64,000 bases of DNA from Methylocapsa sp. D3K7 (GCF_029855125.1 NZ_CP123229.1:2232001-2296000), one strand, 5' to 3'. Shown: positions 9,173 through 18,743, numbered from the stretch's first letter. Made by a program: numbers and translations. Notes: generated by a model from the sequence alone, not told the origin.

Positions 9173-10540
9173 TTGAGCCTTTCCCTCCCCGTTTCCTTCA
9201 CGCAGCCGCGCTCCTGGTGGCGGGGGCTTTGGCGCAGGCTCTCGATGCTCCTTCCCAAGGGCCTTTACGCGCGCGCGCTTCTCATTGTCATCGTGCCGAT
9301 GGTGATCCTCCAATGCGTGCTCACCTATGTGTTCATGGAACGTCATTGGCAGCGCATCACCATGCGTCTTTCCACCGCCTTGACGCATGAGATCGCGGCA
9401 ATCGCCGATCTGCATCATGCCTATCCCGGCGTCAAGAACGACGACCTGCTGGCCCGGATCGCCCAGCAGCGGTTGAACATCGATATCGAGTTTTTGCCCA
9501 AGGGGCCGCTGCCGCCGGCGTTGCCAAGACCTTTCTTTTCGATCATCGATGCGGCTTTGTCGAACGAGATCAAACGCCAGATCGGCAAACCGTTCTGGCT
9601 CGACACGGTGGGCCGGTCGAACTTCATCGAGATTAGAATTGCGCTGAACGATTCGATCCTGCGAGTCGTCGCCGAGCGCAGCGCCGCCTATGCCTCGAAT
9701 TCCTATATTTTCATTTTGTGGATGATCGGCACGTCATTTGTGTTGATCGTGGTGGCGATTGTCTTCCTCGGCAATCAGATCAAGCCGATTCTCCTACTCG
9801 CCGGGGCGGCGGAGGCTTTTGGCAAGGGCCGCGACCTTGACTTCACGCCACGCGGGGCGCGCGAAGTCCGCCAGGCGGGATATGCCTTCATCGAGATGAA
9901 GCGGCGTATCGAGCGCGCCTTCGAGCAGCGCACCACCATGCTGAACGGCGTCAGCCACGATCTGCGCACCATCCTCATGCGGTTCAAGCTTTCGCTGGCC
10001 TTGATGCGGCAGACCGAGGAGACGCGGGATCTGCAAAAGGACGTCGATGAAATGCAGCGCATGCTGGAGGCCTATCTTGCCTTTGCGCGGGGCGATGCCG
10101 GCGAAAGCGCGGAGGAAATCGATATCGAGGAGTTTTTGGAGGATTTGCGCCTTGACGCCGAGCGGGCGGGGTTTGATACCAAGATTGCGTTTTCGGGCAA
10201 TCCGGTCGTGACGTTGCGGCCCAATGCGTTCAAGCGCTGTCTTGCCAATCTCATCAGCAATGCGCAAAGCCATGCCAAACATATTTCGATCGAGTCGGCG
10301 CGCGATCAGCGGTTTCTGACGGTTCATGTCGATGACGATGGGCCCGGCATTCCGGCCAGCCAGCGCGAAGAGGTGTTTCGGCCGTTTTTCCGTCTCGACA
10401 GTGCCCGCAACCAGAATCAGGGCGGCACCGGTTTAGGGCTCGCGATCGCCCGCGATATCGCGCGCTCGCACGGCGGTGATATTGGGCTTGCCGACAGTCC
10501 GTCCGGGGGCCTGCGGGCGACTGTACGGGTGCCGGTCTAA
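9173..10540 (+). CDS. Sensor histidine kinase (EnvZ-like)
   Basis: I chose the TTG at 9173 because AGGGGA lies 7 nt before it and the product begins just after the response regulator gene. The open frame upstream to 9032 overlaps that gene. The protein (455 aa) has a first membrane helix near residues 30-50, a periplasmic domain, a second helix near 175-200, and a HAMP linker. The kinase core follows: H-box VSHDLRTIL, N-box NLISNAQSHA, G1 DDDGPGIP and G2 GTGLGLAIARD. The H-box Pro usually seen after Arg-Thr is Ile here. It should phosphorylate the regulator encoded just upstream. The stimulus is unknown. Confidence 0.9.
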   Translation: MSLSLPVSFTQPRSWWRGLWRRLSMLLPKGLYARALLIVIVPMVILQCVLTYVFMERHWQRITMRLSTALTHEIAAIADLHHAYPGVKNDDLLARIAQQRLNIDIEFLPKGPLPPALPRPFFSIIDAALSNEIKRQIGKPFWLDTVGRSNFIEIRIALNDSILRVVAERSAAYASNSYIFILWMIGTSFVLIVVAIVFLGNQIKPILLLAGAAEAFGKGRDLDFTPRGAREVRQAGYAFIEMKRRIERAFEQRTTMLNGVSHDLRTILMRFKLSLALMRQTEETRDLQKDVDEMQRMLEAYLAFARGDAGESAEEIDIEEFLEDLRLDAERAGFDTKIAFSGNPVVTLRPNAFKRCLANLISNAQSHAKHISIESARDQRFLTVHVDDDGPGIPASQREEVFRPFFRLDSARNQNQGGTGLGLAIARDIARSHGGDIGLADSPSGGLRATVRVPV

Positions 10541-10607
10541 CAGTCCTTATTATGTGCCGGCGCATGCTTCCCGCACTACCGACCCCTTGCATTCCGGGTC
10601 TGGCCAT

Positions 10608-10637
10608 CCATATACCATCTGTCTGGATGGTGTATGG
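10608..10637. promoter_or_regulatory. Inverted repeat, probable operator of the CopG-type regulator
   Basis: CCATATACCATC (10608-10619) and GATGGTGTATGG (10626-10637) are 12-base arms with one mismatch and a 6-base spacer. The repeat ends a few bases before the likely TTG start of the ribbon-helix-helix protein and covers an upstream in-frame ATG at 10634. Self-repression by a dimeric or tetrameric regulator is the natural reading, but it is an inference. Confidence 0.6.
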
Positions 10638-10645
10638 AGGTTGCT

Positions 10646-11065
10646 TTGACTGGAACTGTGCATCGGCTTCGCGACAAAGCGACTGAAAGTGAGAAGATCA
10701 CGATCAACCTTGGCTATATCGACCTCGGCCATATCGATTTGCTCGTCCAGGAGGGTTTTTATTCCAACCGGACCGACCTGATCCGGACGGCGATCCGCAA
10801 CCAAATTGCAACGCACGCGGATGTCGTAAAAAAATCAATCCTTCGACATACCCTTGAGCTTGGCATGCGGTTCTATAGCCGCACGGACCTGGAAACCATC
10901 CAGGCCAGCGGCAGCAAGCTCAACATCCAGGTCATTGGCCTCGTGACGATCGCCGCCGACGTCACACCGGACCTCGCGCTGGCAGCCATCGAGTCGATCA
11001 CCGTGCTGGGCGCGCTTCAGGCCAGCGATCCCGTCAAAGCGGCGCTGGCGGATCGAATCCACTGA
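10646..11065 (+). CDS. CopG/ribbon-helix-helix family transcriptional regulator
   Basis: A small cytosolic protein of about 139 aa. The N-terminal part (KITINLGYIDLGHIDLLVQE, then FYSNRTDLIRTAIRNQI) fits a ribbon-helix-helix fold: a beta strand, then two helices with the RTDLIRTAIR pattern of CopG/NikR-type proteins. The rest is an extra domain of unknown role. I prefer TTG 10646, which has GGAGG 5 nt upstream, over ATG 10634, which lies inside an inverted repeat and has no ribosome site. It precedes an esterase gene by 38 nt, so it may control that gene, but the ligand is unknown. Confidence 0.72.
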   Translation: MTGTVHRLRDKATESEKITINLGYIDLGHIDLLVQEGFYSNRTDLIRTAIRNQIATHADVVKKSILRHTLELGMRFYSRTDLETIQASGSKLNIQVIGLVTIAADVTPDLALAAIESITVLGALQASDPVKAALADRIH

Positions 11066-11103
11066 AGACCGGGGCAAAGCGTTTCAAGCAAGGGAACTGA
11101 CCC

Positions 11104-12333
11104 ATGAAAACCATTTTCAACATGGCGATGCGCAAAGCCACGAAACTCGCGAAAAGCCAGCATGTGATCGAGGCAACACGGGTCATTCAGCACGCCCTCG
11201 GAGGACTGAACCGGGGCCATCCTGCCGCCGAACGGGGGGATGCGGATTTCCCGGAGAAACATCGTGACCTTGGTGGGCGTCCCGAGCCAGCCGCGGCCTT
11301 GCATGCGGGAACGGCACGCCCCCCGCAAGCGCCAGACCACGCAAAACCCCCGGGGGAAGTGCTGACTTCTTTGCAACGGGTCAATCGCCTGCCGCCCGCC
11401 GGCAAGCCGTTCGGCAAACCCGCGATTTCGCCGCCCGTCCCCGCCGGTGCGCGCTATGAAAGCAAGACATTCAGTTGCGCGGCAGGTGCCCGGGACTACA
11501 AAGTTTATGTCCCGGCGGCCGCACACCGGGACAAGCGCCCATTGCTCGTGATGCTGCACGGCTGCACCCAGAATCCCGACGATTTTGCGCTGGGGACGGG
11601 CATGAACATCCTTGCTGAAGAGCACGGTTTCATCGCCGCCTATCCGGGACAGACGGCGGCGGCCAATCCTTCCGTCTGCTGGAACTGGTTCAATCTCAAG
11701 GACCAGCACCGCGGTGAAGGGGAACCCGTGATCATCGCAGGCATTACACAGGCCATGATTTCCGATTATGGCATCGACCCCCGGCGCGTCTATGTCGCCG
11801 GTCTCTCGGCGGGAGGCGCCATGGCGCTCGTCATGGCGATCAGCTATCCCGAGCTTTATGCGGCGGCCGGAGTTCACTCGGGGCTGCCTTACGGGCTCGC
11901 CAGAGATCTGCCCTCGGCGTTCGCGGCGATGCAAGGCCAGCCGATGCCCTTGCACACGGGATCAGGCAAAGCGCGGAAAAAGCATCCACAGCCAAATGTC
12001 AGGACGATTGTCTTTCACGGCGACAGCGATCATACGGTTTCTCCCTCGAACGGCCAATTGATCGTCGCGCAAGCACGTGCGAGCCTTCGCAACTCGACCC
12101 AAGAGTCACAGCTGGGCCGCTCGGGGAACCGCGCATACACGCGAACCGTGATCAAGGACGAGCGCGGCACCATTCATCTGGAACATTGGGCCATCACGGG
12201 ATTGGCGCATGCTTGGTCTGGGGGACGGCCGGAAGGCTCCTACACGGATCCGCATGGACCTGATGCGTCGCGCGAAATGCTGCGGTTTTTCTTATCTGAC
12301 GGGAAAGCCAAAGATTCGCTCCCACTCATGTGA
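11104..12333 (+). CDS. PHB depolymerase-family esterase
   Basis: An alpha/beta hydrolase of 409 aa in the poly(3-hydroxybutyrate) depolymerase/feruloyl esterase family. The N-terminal about 110 residues are variable and Pro/Ala-rich. The catalytic domain begins near residue 118. Visible motifs are LLVMLHGCTQNPDDF (oxyanion hole), VYVAGLSAGGAMALVM (nucleophile Ser in GLSAGG), FHGDSDHTV (acid) and GLAHAWSGG (His). No clear Sec signal is present, so an intracellular or non-classically exported enzyme is likely; the natural ester is not known. It probably shares an operon with the CopG-type regulator just upstream. Confidence 0.87.
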   Translation: MKTIFNMAMRKATKLAKSQHVIEATRVIQHALGGLNRGHPAAERGDADFPEKHRDLGGRPEPAAALHAGTARPPQAPDHAKPPGEVLTSLQRVNRLPPAGKPFGKPAISPPVPAGARYESKTFSCAAGARDYKVYVPAAAHRDKRPLLVMLHGCTQNPDDFALGTGMNILAEEHGFIAAYPGQTAAANPSVCWNWFNLKDQHRGEGEPVIIAGITQAMISDYGIDPRRVYVAGLSAGGAMALVMAISYPELYAAAGVHSGLPYGLARDLPSAFAAMQGQPMPLHTGSGKARKKHPQPNVRTIVFHGDSDHTVSPSNGQLIVAQARASLRNSTQESQLGRSGNRAYTRTVIKDERGTIHLEHWAITGLAHAWSGGRPEGSYTDPHGPDASREMLRFFLSDGKAKDSLPLM

Positions 12334-12701
12334 AGAGATTGCCGCTGCGTCTGCTAAGGGCATCTTTGGAGGCGGAACGAAAGCCTCTGTCGCGAGTTAA
12401 GGGCGCTTACCGGCAGAGAGGGTTGGACGTGAAATCTGTTTTCATTGTTTTGACAAGTCTTGCGGCTACGTCTCCAAGACTATCCGCGAAATTTATTTTG
12501 ATCCCTAAACTCTTGTGATCTCGGCGGCGGATACAAAAGTAGAGGACGTGCCGGTCAAGACGGTTGATTTCAAACGTGGATCGAAGGCCAGCAAGGCAGT
12601 TCGCTTCGTATGTCTCATTGGCGAGAAGGGCTAAGTTCTGTTGACCTTCTTCACGGCTAAGTCATCGAGTGGCACTCGCCACCCTAGAATGGAGATTGAT
12701 T
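12334..12701. other. Intergenic region, no gene seen
   Basis: About 370 bases between the esterase and creA. Short reading frames occur but lack ribosome sites and protein-like composition. No tRNA, repeat or clear terminator was seen. Confidence 0.4.
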
Positions 12702-13166
12702 TTGAAACTGGCTAGTATAGCGGCACTCCTCTCCATCGCGGTCCCGGCTGTGGCGGCTGCTGACCAGCTGACCTGCGTCAGCACGACATTCAATTTGCTC
12801 TCGCCCAACGATAAGGTCTGCGTCTCGGATTTTGACGATCCAAGGGTCGCGGGTGTGACCTGCCACATCTCCCAGGCCCGGACCGGCGGATGGGGCCAGC
12901 CGCTTGGTCTCAATGAAGATCCCTCCAACTTCGCGATAGCCTGCCGGCAAGTTGGCCCTATCAATGTCGATCTGTCGAAATTGACGGATGACGAGGAGGT
13001 GTTCAGCGAGAAAACCAGCATCATCTTCAAGGCGACCCGCGTGTACCGCGTGCTCGACCAAAAGCACAACACGCTGGTTTATGTCGCGGTGAGTTCGAGG
13101 CTGGTGAACGGTTCGCCTGCCAACAGCATCAGCACCGTTCCCATCATGCCTTGGCCAACGAAGTAA
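12702..13166 (+). CDS. creA: CreA family protein
   Basis: A secreted or periplasmic protein of about 154 aa. A signal peptide of about 20 residues (LASIAALLSIAVPAVAAA) is followed by the CreA domain. Signature segments are KVCVSDFDDPRVAGVTCHISQA, a Gly-rich stretch, then LGLNEDPSNFAIACRQVGPI. The two conserved cysteines in VTCH and IACRQ could form a disulfide. The function of the family is not established. I chose TTG 12702, with GGAG 7 nt before; TTG 12696 and an upstream GTG at 12669 are alternatives. The ftsEX operon ends convergently just downstream. Confidence 0.85.
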   Translation: MKLASIAALLSIAVPAVAAADQLTCVSTTFNLLSPNDKVCVSDFDDPRVAGVTCHISQARTGGWGQPLGLNEDPSNFAIACRQVGPINVDLSKLTDDEEVFSEKTSIIFKATRVYRVLDQKHNTLVYVAVSSRLVNGSPANSISTVPIMPWPTK

Positions 13167-13172
13167 AACGCT

Positions 13173-14168
13173 TCAACTCAATCCCCGCAAATGCCGGTAG
13201 ACGATGACGCGGGACACGAAGCCGGTGACGATCGCGATACCCGCCGCAATGAGCGCGATCGCGCCGTAGATATTCCAGCCCAGCGAAAAATCGCCGAACA
13301 TCGCCTCCAGCTGCTCTCCGCCGGGGGATGTTCGCAGCCAGGAGGCGATCAGCCCTGAGCCGAGGAAAGTGAGAATTGCAAGGCCGCCGCCAATGGCACC
13401 GCCGCGCAATCCTAGCCGGAAGAAATGCCGCTGGAACTGACGCGAAATATAACCATCCTCAGCGCCAACGAAATGCAAAACCTCGATGATCTCGCGATTG
13501 CCCGCCATCGTGCCTTGCGTCGCAAAGCCCACCGCCAGGATCATTGCGGCAAGGACAAGCGCGAAGATCACCGCCGCGATAAAGACGACGCTTCTTGCCA
13601 TGATGGCGAGACGCTTGAGCCACACTCTGTGGTCATCGATGCTCGATCCGGGAATCGAATCCGCCAGTTTCTTGCGCAGGACCGCGATATCCAGGCGTTC
13701 CTCTTTGTCGAGGCCGACGATGACAAGGCGCGGCACCGGCAGTTCGGACAGATCGAGGCCGGTGCCAAGCCAGGGCTGCAACAACTCCTCGGCTTCCGCC
13801 TTGCTGTAGGCGCGGACCGAGGCAACCCCCGGCGTCTTGCGTGCGAGTTCGACGGCCTTGTTTGTGTCGGCATCGAGATCGCGGCCAGGCGCCGGGCGGA
13901 TTTGGATGGTCATTTCGCGCGCGACTTCGTCTTGCCAGCCGCGCGAGGAATCGCTGATCAGCATCGCTGCCCCGGCGGTGAGCGAGGCCAGAAAGGTCAT
14001 GATGGCGACGACGGTCACCAGCGCGCGGCCAGCGATGGACGCCGCCGGCACGAGCGCCATGTCACCTCGGCGTCCCATGTTGCCGCTCTTGTCCGAACGC
14101 CTCACGTTCCACGCCGCTGCTTGCATTCGCCGGATTGCCTCCGGGAAAAAACTCATCGCCAGCCTCAA
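13173..14168 (-). CDS. ftsX: Cell division protein FtsX
   Basis: The membrane subunit of the FtsEX ABC-type complex, which couples ATP hydrolysis in the cytoplasm to cell-wall hydrolase activation at the septum. The 331-aa protein has an N-terminal cytoplasmic stretch, a first helix near residues 45-70, a periplasmic loop, and three C-terminal helices with the FtsX/permease pattern (GNREIIEVLHFVGAEDGYISRQFQ). Its start overlaps the ftsE stop (ATGA at 14165-14168), as expected for this pair. Length is typical for alphaproteobacterial FtsX. Confidence 0.9.
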   Translation of the reverse strand: MRLAMSFFPEAIRRMQAAAWNVRRSDKSGNMGRRGDMALVPAASIAGRALVTVVAIMTFLASLTAGAAMLISDSSRGWQDEVAREMTIQIRPAPGRDLDADTNKAVELARKTPGVASVRAYSKAEAEELLQPWLGTGLDLSELPVPRLVIVGLDKEERLDIAVLRKKLADSIPGSSIDDHRVWLKRLAIMARSVVFIAAVIFALVLAAMILAVGFATQGTMAGNREIIEVLHFVGAEDGYISRQFQRHFFRLGLRGGAIGGGLAILTFLGSGLIASWLRTSPGGEQLEAMFGDFSLGWNIYGAIALIAAGIAIVTGFVSRVIVYRHLRGLS

Positions 14169-14827
14169 TCATAAATGTGAAGGCGGCCGTCGCCAAGCAC
14201 GAGCCGCCTGGCGCCGTCGAACTGATCCATCAAGGCAAGATCATGGGTCGCGATCACGACGGAGGTTCCCGATTTGTGGAGTTCGGTGAACAGCCGCAGG
14301 AGTCTGCGCGCCAAACTGGGATCGACATTTCCTGTTGGCTCGTCGGCGAGCAGAAGCTCCGGCCGCACGATCAGGGCGCGGGCGATCGCGGCGCGCTGCT
14401 TCTCGCCGCCCGATAGCACCGGCGGCAAAATATGCATGCGCTCGCCAAGACCGACCCATTGCAAAAGCTCCGTCACCTCGGCCCGGTAGCTCACTTCCTC
14501 CTTGCCGCGCACCCGCAGCGGCAGGGCGACATTTTCATAGGTCGTCAGATGGTCGAGTAGCCGGAAATCCTGAAACACGACGCCGATCCGCCGCCTCAAT
14601 CCGGTGATTGCGGTTTTGTCGAGGGCCAAGGCGTCCGTGCCAAACAGGGCGATGGCGCCGCGCGTCGGCCGCAAGGACAAAAGGATCAGCCGCAACAGCG
14701 TCGTCTTGCCGGCGCCAGAAGGGCCAGTCAGGAACTGAAAGGACTGAGGCCCGATGACGAAGCTGATATCCTTCAGGATTTCCGCCCCCATCCCGTAGCG
14801 CAGGCCAACATTCTCAAAACGTACCAA
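14165..14827 (-). CDS. ftsE: Cell division ATP-binding protein FtsE
   Basis: The ABC ATPase (220 aa) that drives FtsX. Motifs are in order: VRFENVGLRYG at the start, Walker A GPSGAGKTT, Q-loop VFQDFRLL, signature LSGGEKQRAAIARAL, Walker B LLLADEPTGNVD and the H-loop in VIATHDLAL. The DEPTGNVDP sequence is characteristic of FtsE. It forms a two-gene operon with ftsX. Confidence 0.93.
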   Translation of the reverse strand: MVRFENVGLRYGMGAEILKDISFVIGPQSFQFLTGPSGAGKTTLLRLILLSLRPTRGAIALFGTDALALDKTAITGLRRRIGVVFQDFRLLDHLTTYENVALPLRVRGKEEVSYRAEVTELLQWVGLGERMHILPPVLSGGEKQRAAIARALIVRPELLLADEPTGNVDPSLARRLLRLFTELHKSGTSVVIATHDLALMDQFDGARRLVLGDGRLHIYD

Positions 14828-15195
14828 GAAGACCTCGCTCGCGGCGCCCGGTGTTTCGCTCCCGGATTGTTGCTTTATTCAAGACAAATTAAAGCGAAAT
14901 TTCGAGCAGCACAGCGGAGGGGCGTCAATATCCCCCAGTATTCCAGACTGCCGGGGCCAAGAGGTCTGTCTGGATAGGTGCTCAGAACGATGCCTCGCCC
15001 GTGCCGATCGACTAACAGCGCCTTACCGGATTGACCGGGTTTCTCCCGCGAGAATAAATGAATCATAAGCATACCAAATATATCTGCGTTTTGTTGCGGC
15101 AAATTGATGTTGAATAGACTTGTACTGACTCAAATAGCCCGGACTTAAACTTAAACTGGTCTCTTCCGTGTTGAAATTTCAGCACGGAGGGCAGG
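14828..15195. other. Divergent control region upstream of ftsE and of the FAD protein gene
   Basis: 368 bases of lower GC content. It should contain promoters for ftsEX (minus) and for the gene at 15196 (plus). A 75-codon minus-strand frame (14875-15102) has no ribosome site and was not accepted. GGAGGG at 15186-15191 is the ribosome site for the TTG start at 15196. Confidence 0.4.
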
Positions 15196-16692
15196 TTGGA
15201 GACGATCGATACTTTGATCATTGGAGCTGGCCCGGCCGGGCTGACCACCGCCTATACTCTCGCCAAGGCCGGACATGGCGTGGTCGTCATCGAGCAGGAC
15301 AAACACTATGTCGGCGGCATCAGCCGGACCGTCTCCTACAAAGGCTTCCTCTTCGATATCGGCGGACACCGGTTCTTTTCAAAATCGCGCGAAGTGGTGG
15401 CGCTGTGGGATGAGATCCTGCCGGATGATTTCCTCGTGCGGCCGCGGCTCTCGCGCATCTATTACGCAGGAAAATTCTACGCCTATCCCTTGAGGGCGTT
15501 CGAGGCCTTGCGCAATCTGGGCCTTGCGCAAAGCGTGGCCTGTCTTGCCTCCTATGCCTATGCCCGCGCCTTTCCGGTCCGCGATCCCAAGACATTCCAT
15601 CAATGGATGCGCAATGAATTCGGCGAGCGGCTGTATGCGATCTTTTTCATGACCTACACCGAAAAGGTGTGGGGCATGGATTGCGACGCCATCTCGGCGG
15701 ATTGGGCAGCCCAGCGAATCAAGGGGCTCAATTTGTTCAAGGCGCTCGCCGATGGCCTCCGGCGCTCCTTGCGGTTGAAGCCGCGCGGCGATGGCGGTGG
15801 CGGCGTCAAAAGTTTGATCGAATCCTTCCGTTATCCGCGCCGGGGCCCGGGCATGATGTGGGAGGCCGCCGCGAGCAAAATTCGCGGGTTCGGCAGCCGC
15901 ATTCTGATGGATCGAAAGTTCGAAAAACTGAGCTTCGACGCCGAGCGGCAAATTTGGACGGTGGACACGGTGAGCGGCGATGGCACACGCGAAGCTATAG
16001 AGGCCCGCAACATCGTCTCCTCGGCGCCTATTGCCGAACTGCTTGCCGGGCTTAGTCCGGCGCCGCTCACTTTGCTGCATGCGCGGGAGCTGAAATACCG
16101 GGATTTCCTGACCGTCGTGCTGATCGGTCAAACACCGCCCACCTGGCCCGACAATTGGATTTACATTCACGATCCAAAGGTCAAGGCCGGCCGGGTGCAA
16201 AACTTCCGCTCGTGGTCGCCGGAGATGATTCCGGATGAAACCTCAACATGTCTGGGGCTCGAATATTTTTGCCATGAGGATGACGCGCTATGGGCGATGC
16301 CCGATTGCGAGCTGATCGCGCTTGCCAAGCAGGAGATTTCGCAGATCGGCTTGATGGCAAGCGAGGAGGTCGTCGATGCGTGTGTCGTCCGGCAAAAGAA
16401 GGCCTATCCCGTTTATGACGAGACCTATCTTGAAAATGTGCGGATGATCCGGTTCGAGCTTGCGAGCCGCTTTCCGGCCCTTCATCTTGTTGGCCGCAAC
16501 GGCATGCACAAATACAACAATCAAGATCATGCGATGATGACCGGCATGCTGACCGCCGCGAATATTTTGGCGGGACGTCCGCTTTACGATGTGTGGGCTG
16601 TCAACGAGGACGCCGAATATGGGGAAGCTGGCTTTTCCGGTGCGAAGGATGCCCTTGCCAGTACCAGACTCGTGCCGCAAAAAGTGGCGTGA
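15196..16692 (+). CDS. NAD(P)/FAD-dependent oxidoreductase, UDP-galactopyranose mutase/amine oxidase-like
   Basis: A 498-aa flavoprotein. The N-terminal Rossmann motif (TLIIGAGPAGLTTAYTLAKAG) binds the FAD ADP moiety. It is followed by VGGISRTVSYKGFLFDIGGH, the second FAD motif of protoporphyrinogen-oxidase/UGM-like proteins. The C-terminus has FPALHLVGRNGMHKYNNQDHAM, the late FAD-contact region. There is no signal peptide. The TTG start at 15196 has GGAGGG 4 nt before it. Such proteins often sit with glycan genes, and the next gene encodes a large membrane protein that overlaps it, so the pair may work on a surface lipid or sugar. The reaction itself is not predictable. Confidence 0.82.
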   Translation: METIDTLIIGAGPAGLTTAYTLAKAGHGVVVIEQDKHYVGGISRTVSYKGFLFDIGGHRFFSKSREVVALWDEILPDDFLVRPRLSRIYYAGKFYAYPLRAFEALRNLGLAQSVACLASYAYARAFPVRDPKTFHQWMRNEFGERLYAIFFMTYTEKVWGMDCDAISADWAAQRIKGLNLFKALADGLRRSLRLKPRGDGGGGVKSLIESFRYPRRGPGMMWEAAASKIRGFGSRILMDRKFEKLSFDAERQIWTVDTVSGDGTREAIEARNIVSSAPIAELLAGLSPAPLTLLHARELKYRDFLTVVLIGQTPPTWPDNWIYIHDPKVKAGRVQNFRSWSPEMIPDETSTCLGLEYFCHEDDALWAMPDCELIALAKQEISQIGLMASEEVVDACVVRQKKAYPVYDETYLENVRMIRFELASRFPALHLVGRNGMHKYNNQDHAMMTGMLTAANILAGRPLYDVWAVNEDAEYGEAGFSGAKDALASTRLVPQKVA

Positions 16693-18592
16693 GAGCATCG
16701 CGGGCGTTCATGTCCGGTATTCGCCGGTTGCGCTGATCGCTTTCCTTGTCTTTGTCCTGAGTCGTCCCTATCGCGGGATCATTCAGGACGCCCATATTTA
16801 CATGGGCCGGGCGCTCGCCGATCTCGATCCAAACGGGGTTGGCCGCGATTTGATGTTCGTCCATGACGGACAATTCGGCTTCAGCCTGTTCCGCATCGTG
16901 GCGGACGCAATGGTGTGGTGCCTCGGTCTTGCGGCGGCGGCGAAATCGCTGGCGATCCTGGCAGCGTTGGCGTGGTTCTTTGCCGCCCGCGCCTTCGCCC
17001 GGCAATTTGCCAGCGGAACGGCGGTTTGGGTTGCCGTGATTTTCGCGGCTCTTTTGCCCAATGCTTATGGCGCGCCCTACCCGCTGGGTTTTGCCGAATT
17101 GATCGCCATCCCGCGCCCTTTCGCCGAGGCCTTGGTGCTGGCCGGGCTCGCCGCCTTCGCGGCAAACCGCGCTGGCATTGCGCTCATGTTTATCGCGGCG
17201 GCGGCCCTTCTTCATCCGATCATGGCGCTCGCTGGATGTGCGGCCGTCCTTGCGGTTCTTGGTTGGGAAGATAAGCGCTGGTTTTGGCTTTTCGCGCTCG
17301 GTGGCGCGCTGTCGCTCTGGGCCGGCTGGCTTGGGATGCCCCTGCTGGACCGGCTGTTCATCGTGGTCGATCCCTCGTTGAAGAGCTTGCATGAATCACG
17401 AAGCCCATTTTTGTTTCCGAGCCTTTGGCCGGCGGAGAGTTTTCCGCCGCTCATCGTTCAAGCAACAAGCCTTGTCATTACGGCCCATGCCCAGCAGGGA
17501 CGCCGCAGGACGATTCTCGCGGCAATTCTCGTGGTGGGTTTGGGCGGCATTGCGATGGCCGCGATGTTCGGCGATTGGTTTTCCTCGCTTCTGATCGTTC
17601 AAGCGCAGCCCTGGCGCATGGCCTGGCTGATGGCCGTTGCGGCGGCGATGGCCTTCGGTATCTGCGCGGTCGATTTGTGGCGGGCGGGTCCAAGCGCACG
17701 CATCGTGCTGGCGCTTCTGGTGCTCTGCTGGTCGTTCGAAACGCAGTTCGCGGTTGCGGGTCCCGCCGCAATGCTGGCGCTACTACTGCATTTTCGCACG
17801 GGGCGGTTCGCACCATTGGTCACGCCAAGGCGGGCCGCTACTGTTTGGATCTTTGTTCTTGGCATGAGCGCGATATGGCAGCTCCGTCTCTATGCCTATC
17901 TTTGGCACTTCGCGATGACCGTGCCGACGGGATATGGCAATCCTGAACTCGTCTTGATACGGGGTTTCCTTGTCCTTCCGCTTTGTGTCCTGACCGTGTG
18001 GTTCGCCATCGCCAAGCCGCGCATTCACCCGTTTCTCACGGGTGCAGGCATTGCCATTTTGCTGACCGCGGCCTTGGTGTTCTGGGATCATCGAACGCCC
18101 GCCCAACGCATGATGGAGGAAAGCCGCCCGCCGCCAGACATCGCGACGTTTCTCGATCAGCGCCCCGGTGAAGTGCTGTGGATCGATGGGCTAGCCGAGA
18201 CGTGGTTTGTGCTCGGCCGGCCGCAATGGGCCTCTCCCCTGCAAGGCGTCCCGATTATTTTTTCAGACGTGCTTGCCGCCGAGTGGCGGCGCCGGATGCA
18301 ACTCCTGATGGACATTCGGCTGGCCGACCAAAAAGGCTTCGCACCCTGGAGCGAGCCTTTGAGCGCCGACAGGGCGCGATTGTCGCAAGACAGCGTGCGC
18401 GGGCTTTGCGCGCGGCCCGACGCGCCAGCTTGGATCATCGCGCCGCTCGAACTTGGCGCACCCCCCGCGCCAGGGATCGACATGAAACGCTGGACGCTGC
18501 CTCAGCCGCAATCCCAAATGATCAAGGCCGACGGCGATTACACTTGGCGGCAAATCGATGCCTTGGGGGCGATCCTTTGCCGCAAGCCATGA
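16619..18592 (+). CDS. Large multi-pass membrane protein, hypothetical (possible GT-C-like)
   Basis: A protein of about 657 aa with roughly a dozen hydrophobic helices between residues 40 and 510 and a soluble C-terminal part of about 140 aa. An early loop (RPYRGIIQDAHIYMGRA) places an Asp between the first helices, as seen in GT-C glycosyltransferases, but this alone is weak evidence. I chose ATG 16619 because GAGGA lies 8 nt before it; 16589 and 16649 are alternatives. All overlap the preceding flavoprotein gene, which points to a coupled pair. No named family is assigned. Confidence 0.65.
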   Translation: MGKLAFPVRRMPLPVPDSCRKKWRESIAGVHVRYSPVALIAFLVFVLSRPYRGIIQDAHIYMGRALADLDPNGVGRDLMFVHDGQFGFSLFRIVADAMVWCLGLAAAAKSLAILAALAWFFAARAFARQFASGTAVWVAVIFAALLPNAYGAPYPLGFAELIAIPRPFAEALVLAGLAAFAANRAGIALMFIAAAALLHPIMALAGCAAVLAVLGWEDKRWFWLFALGGALSLWAGWLGMPLLDRLFIVVDPSLKSLHESRSPFLFPSLWPAESFPPLIVQATSLVITAHAQQGRRRTILAAILVVGLGGIAMAAMFGDWFSSLLIVQAQPWRMAWLMAVAAAMAFGICAVDLWRAGPSARIVLALLVLCWSFETQFAVAGPAAMLALLLHFRTGRFAPLVTPRRAATVWIFVLGMSAIWQLRLYAYLWHFAMTVPTGYGNPELVLIRGFLVLPLCVLTVWFAIAKPRIHPFLTGAGIAILLTAALVFWDHRTPAQRMMEESRPPPDIATFLDQRPGEVLWIDGLAETWFVLGRPQWASPLQGVPIIFSDVLAAEWRRRMQLLMDIRLADQKGFAPWSEPLSADRARLSQDSVRGLCARPDAPAWIIAPLELGAPPAPGIDMKRWTLPQPQSQMIKADGDYTWRQIDALGAILCRKP

Positions 18593-18743
18593 AGAAACTT
18601 TTACCATAGATTAAATATAATATTGGAGGCGGCGATTCCCCATTCCCGGAGCGTGCGCTCCAAAGACCCGACCAATTTGCCTCTTTCGCGCCTCGCCCTA
18701 TTTGGGATTGTTCCTGCGCCCGTCGACAAGTTGGGAGGACATG

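Noticed and set aside
14875..15102. 75-codon minus-strand frame upstream of ftsE
   Set aside because: No ribosome site and no recognisable domain; more likely promoter DNA.
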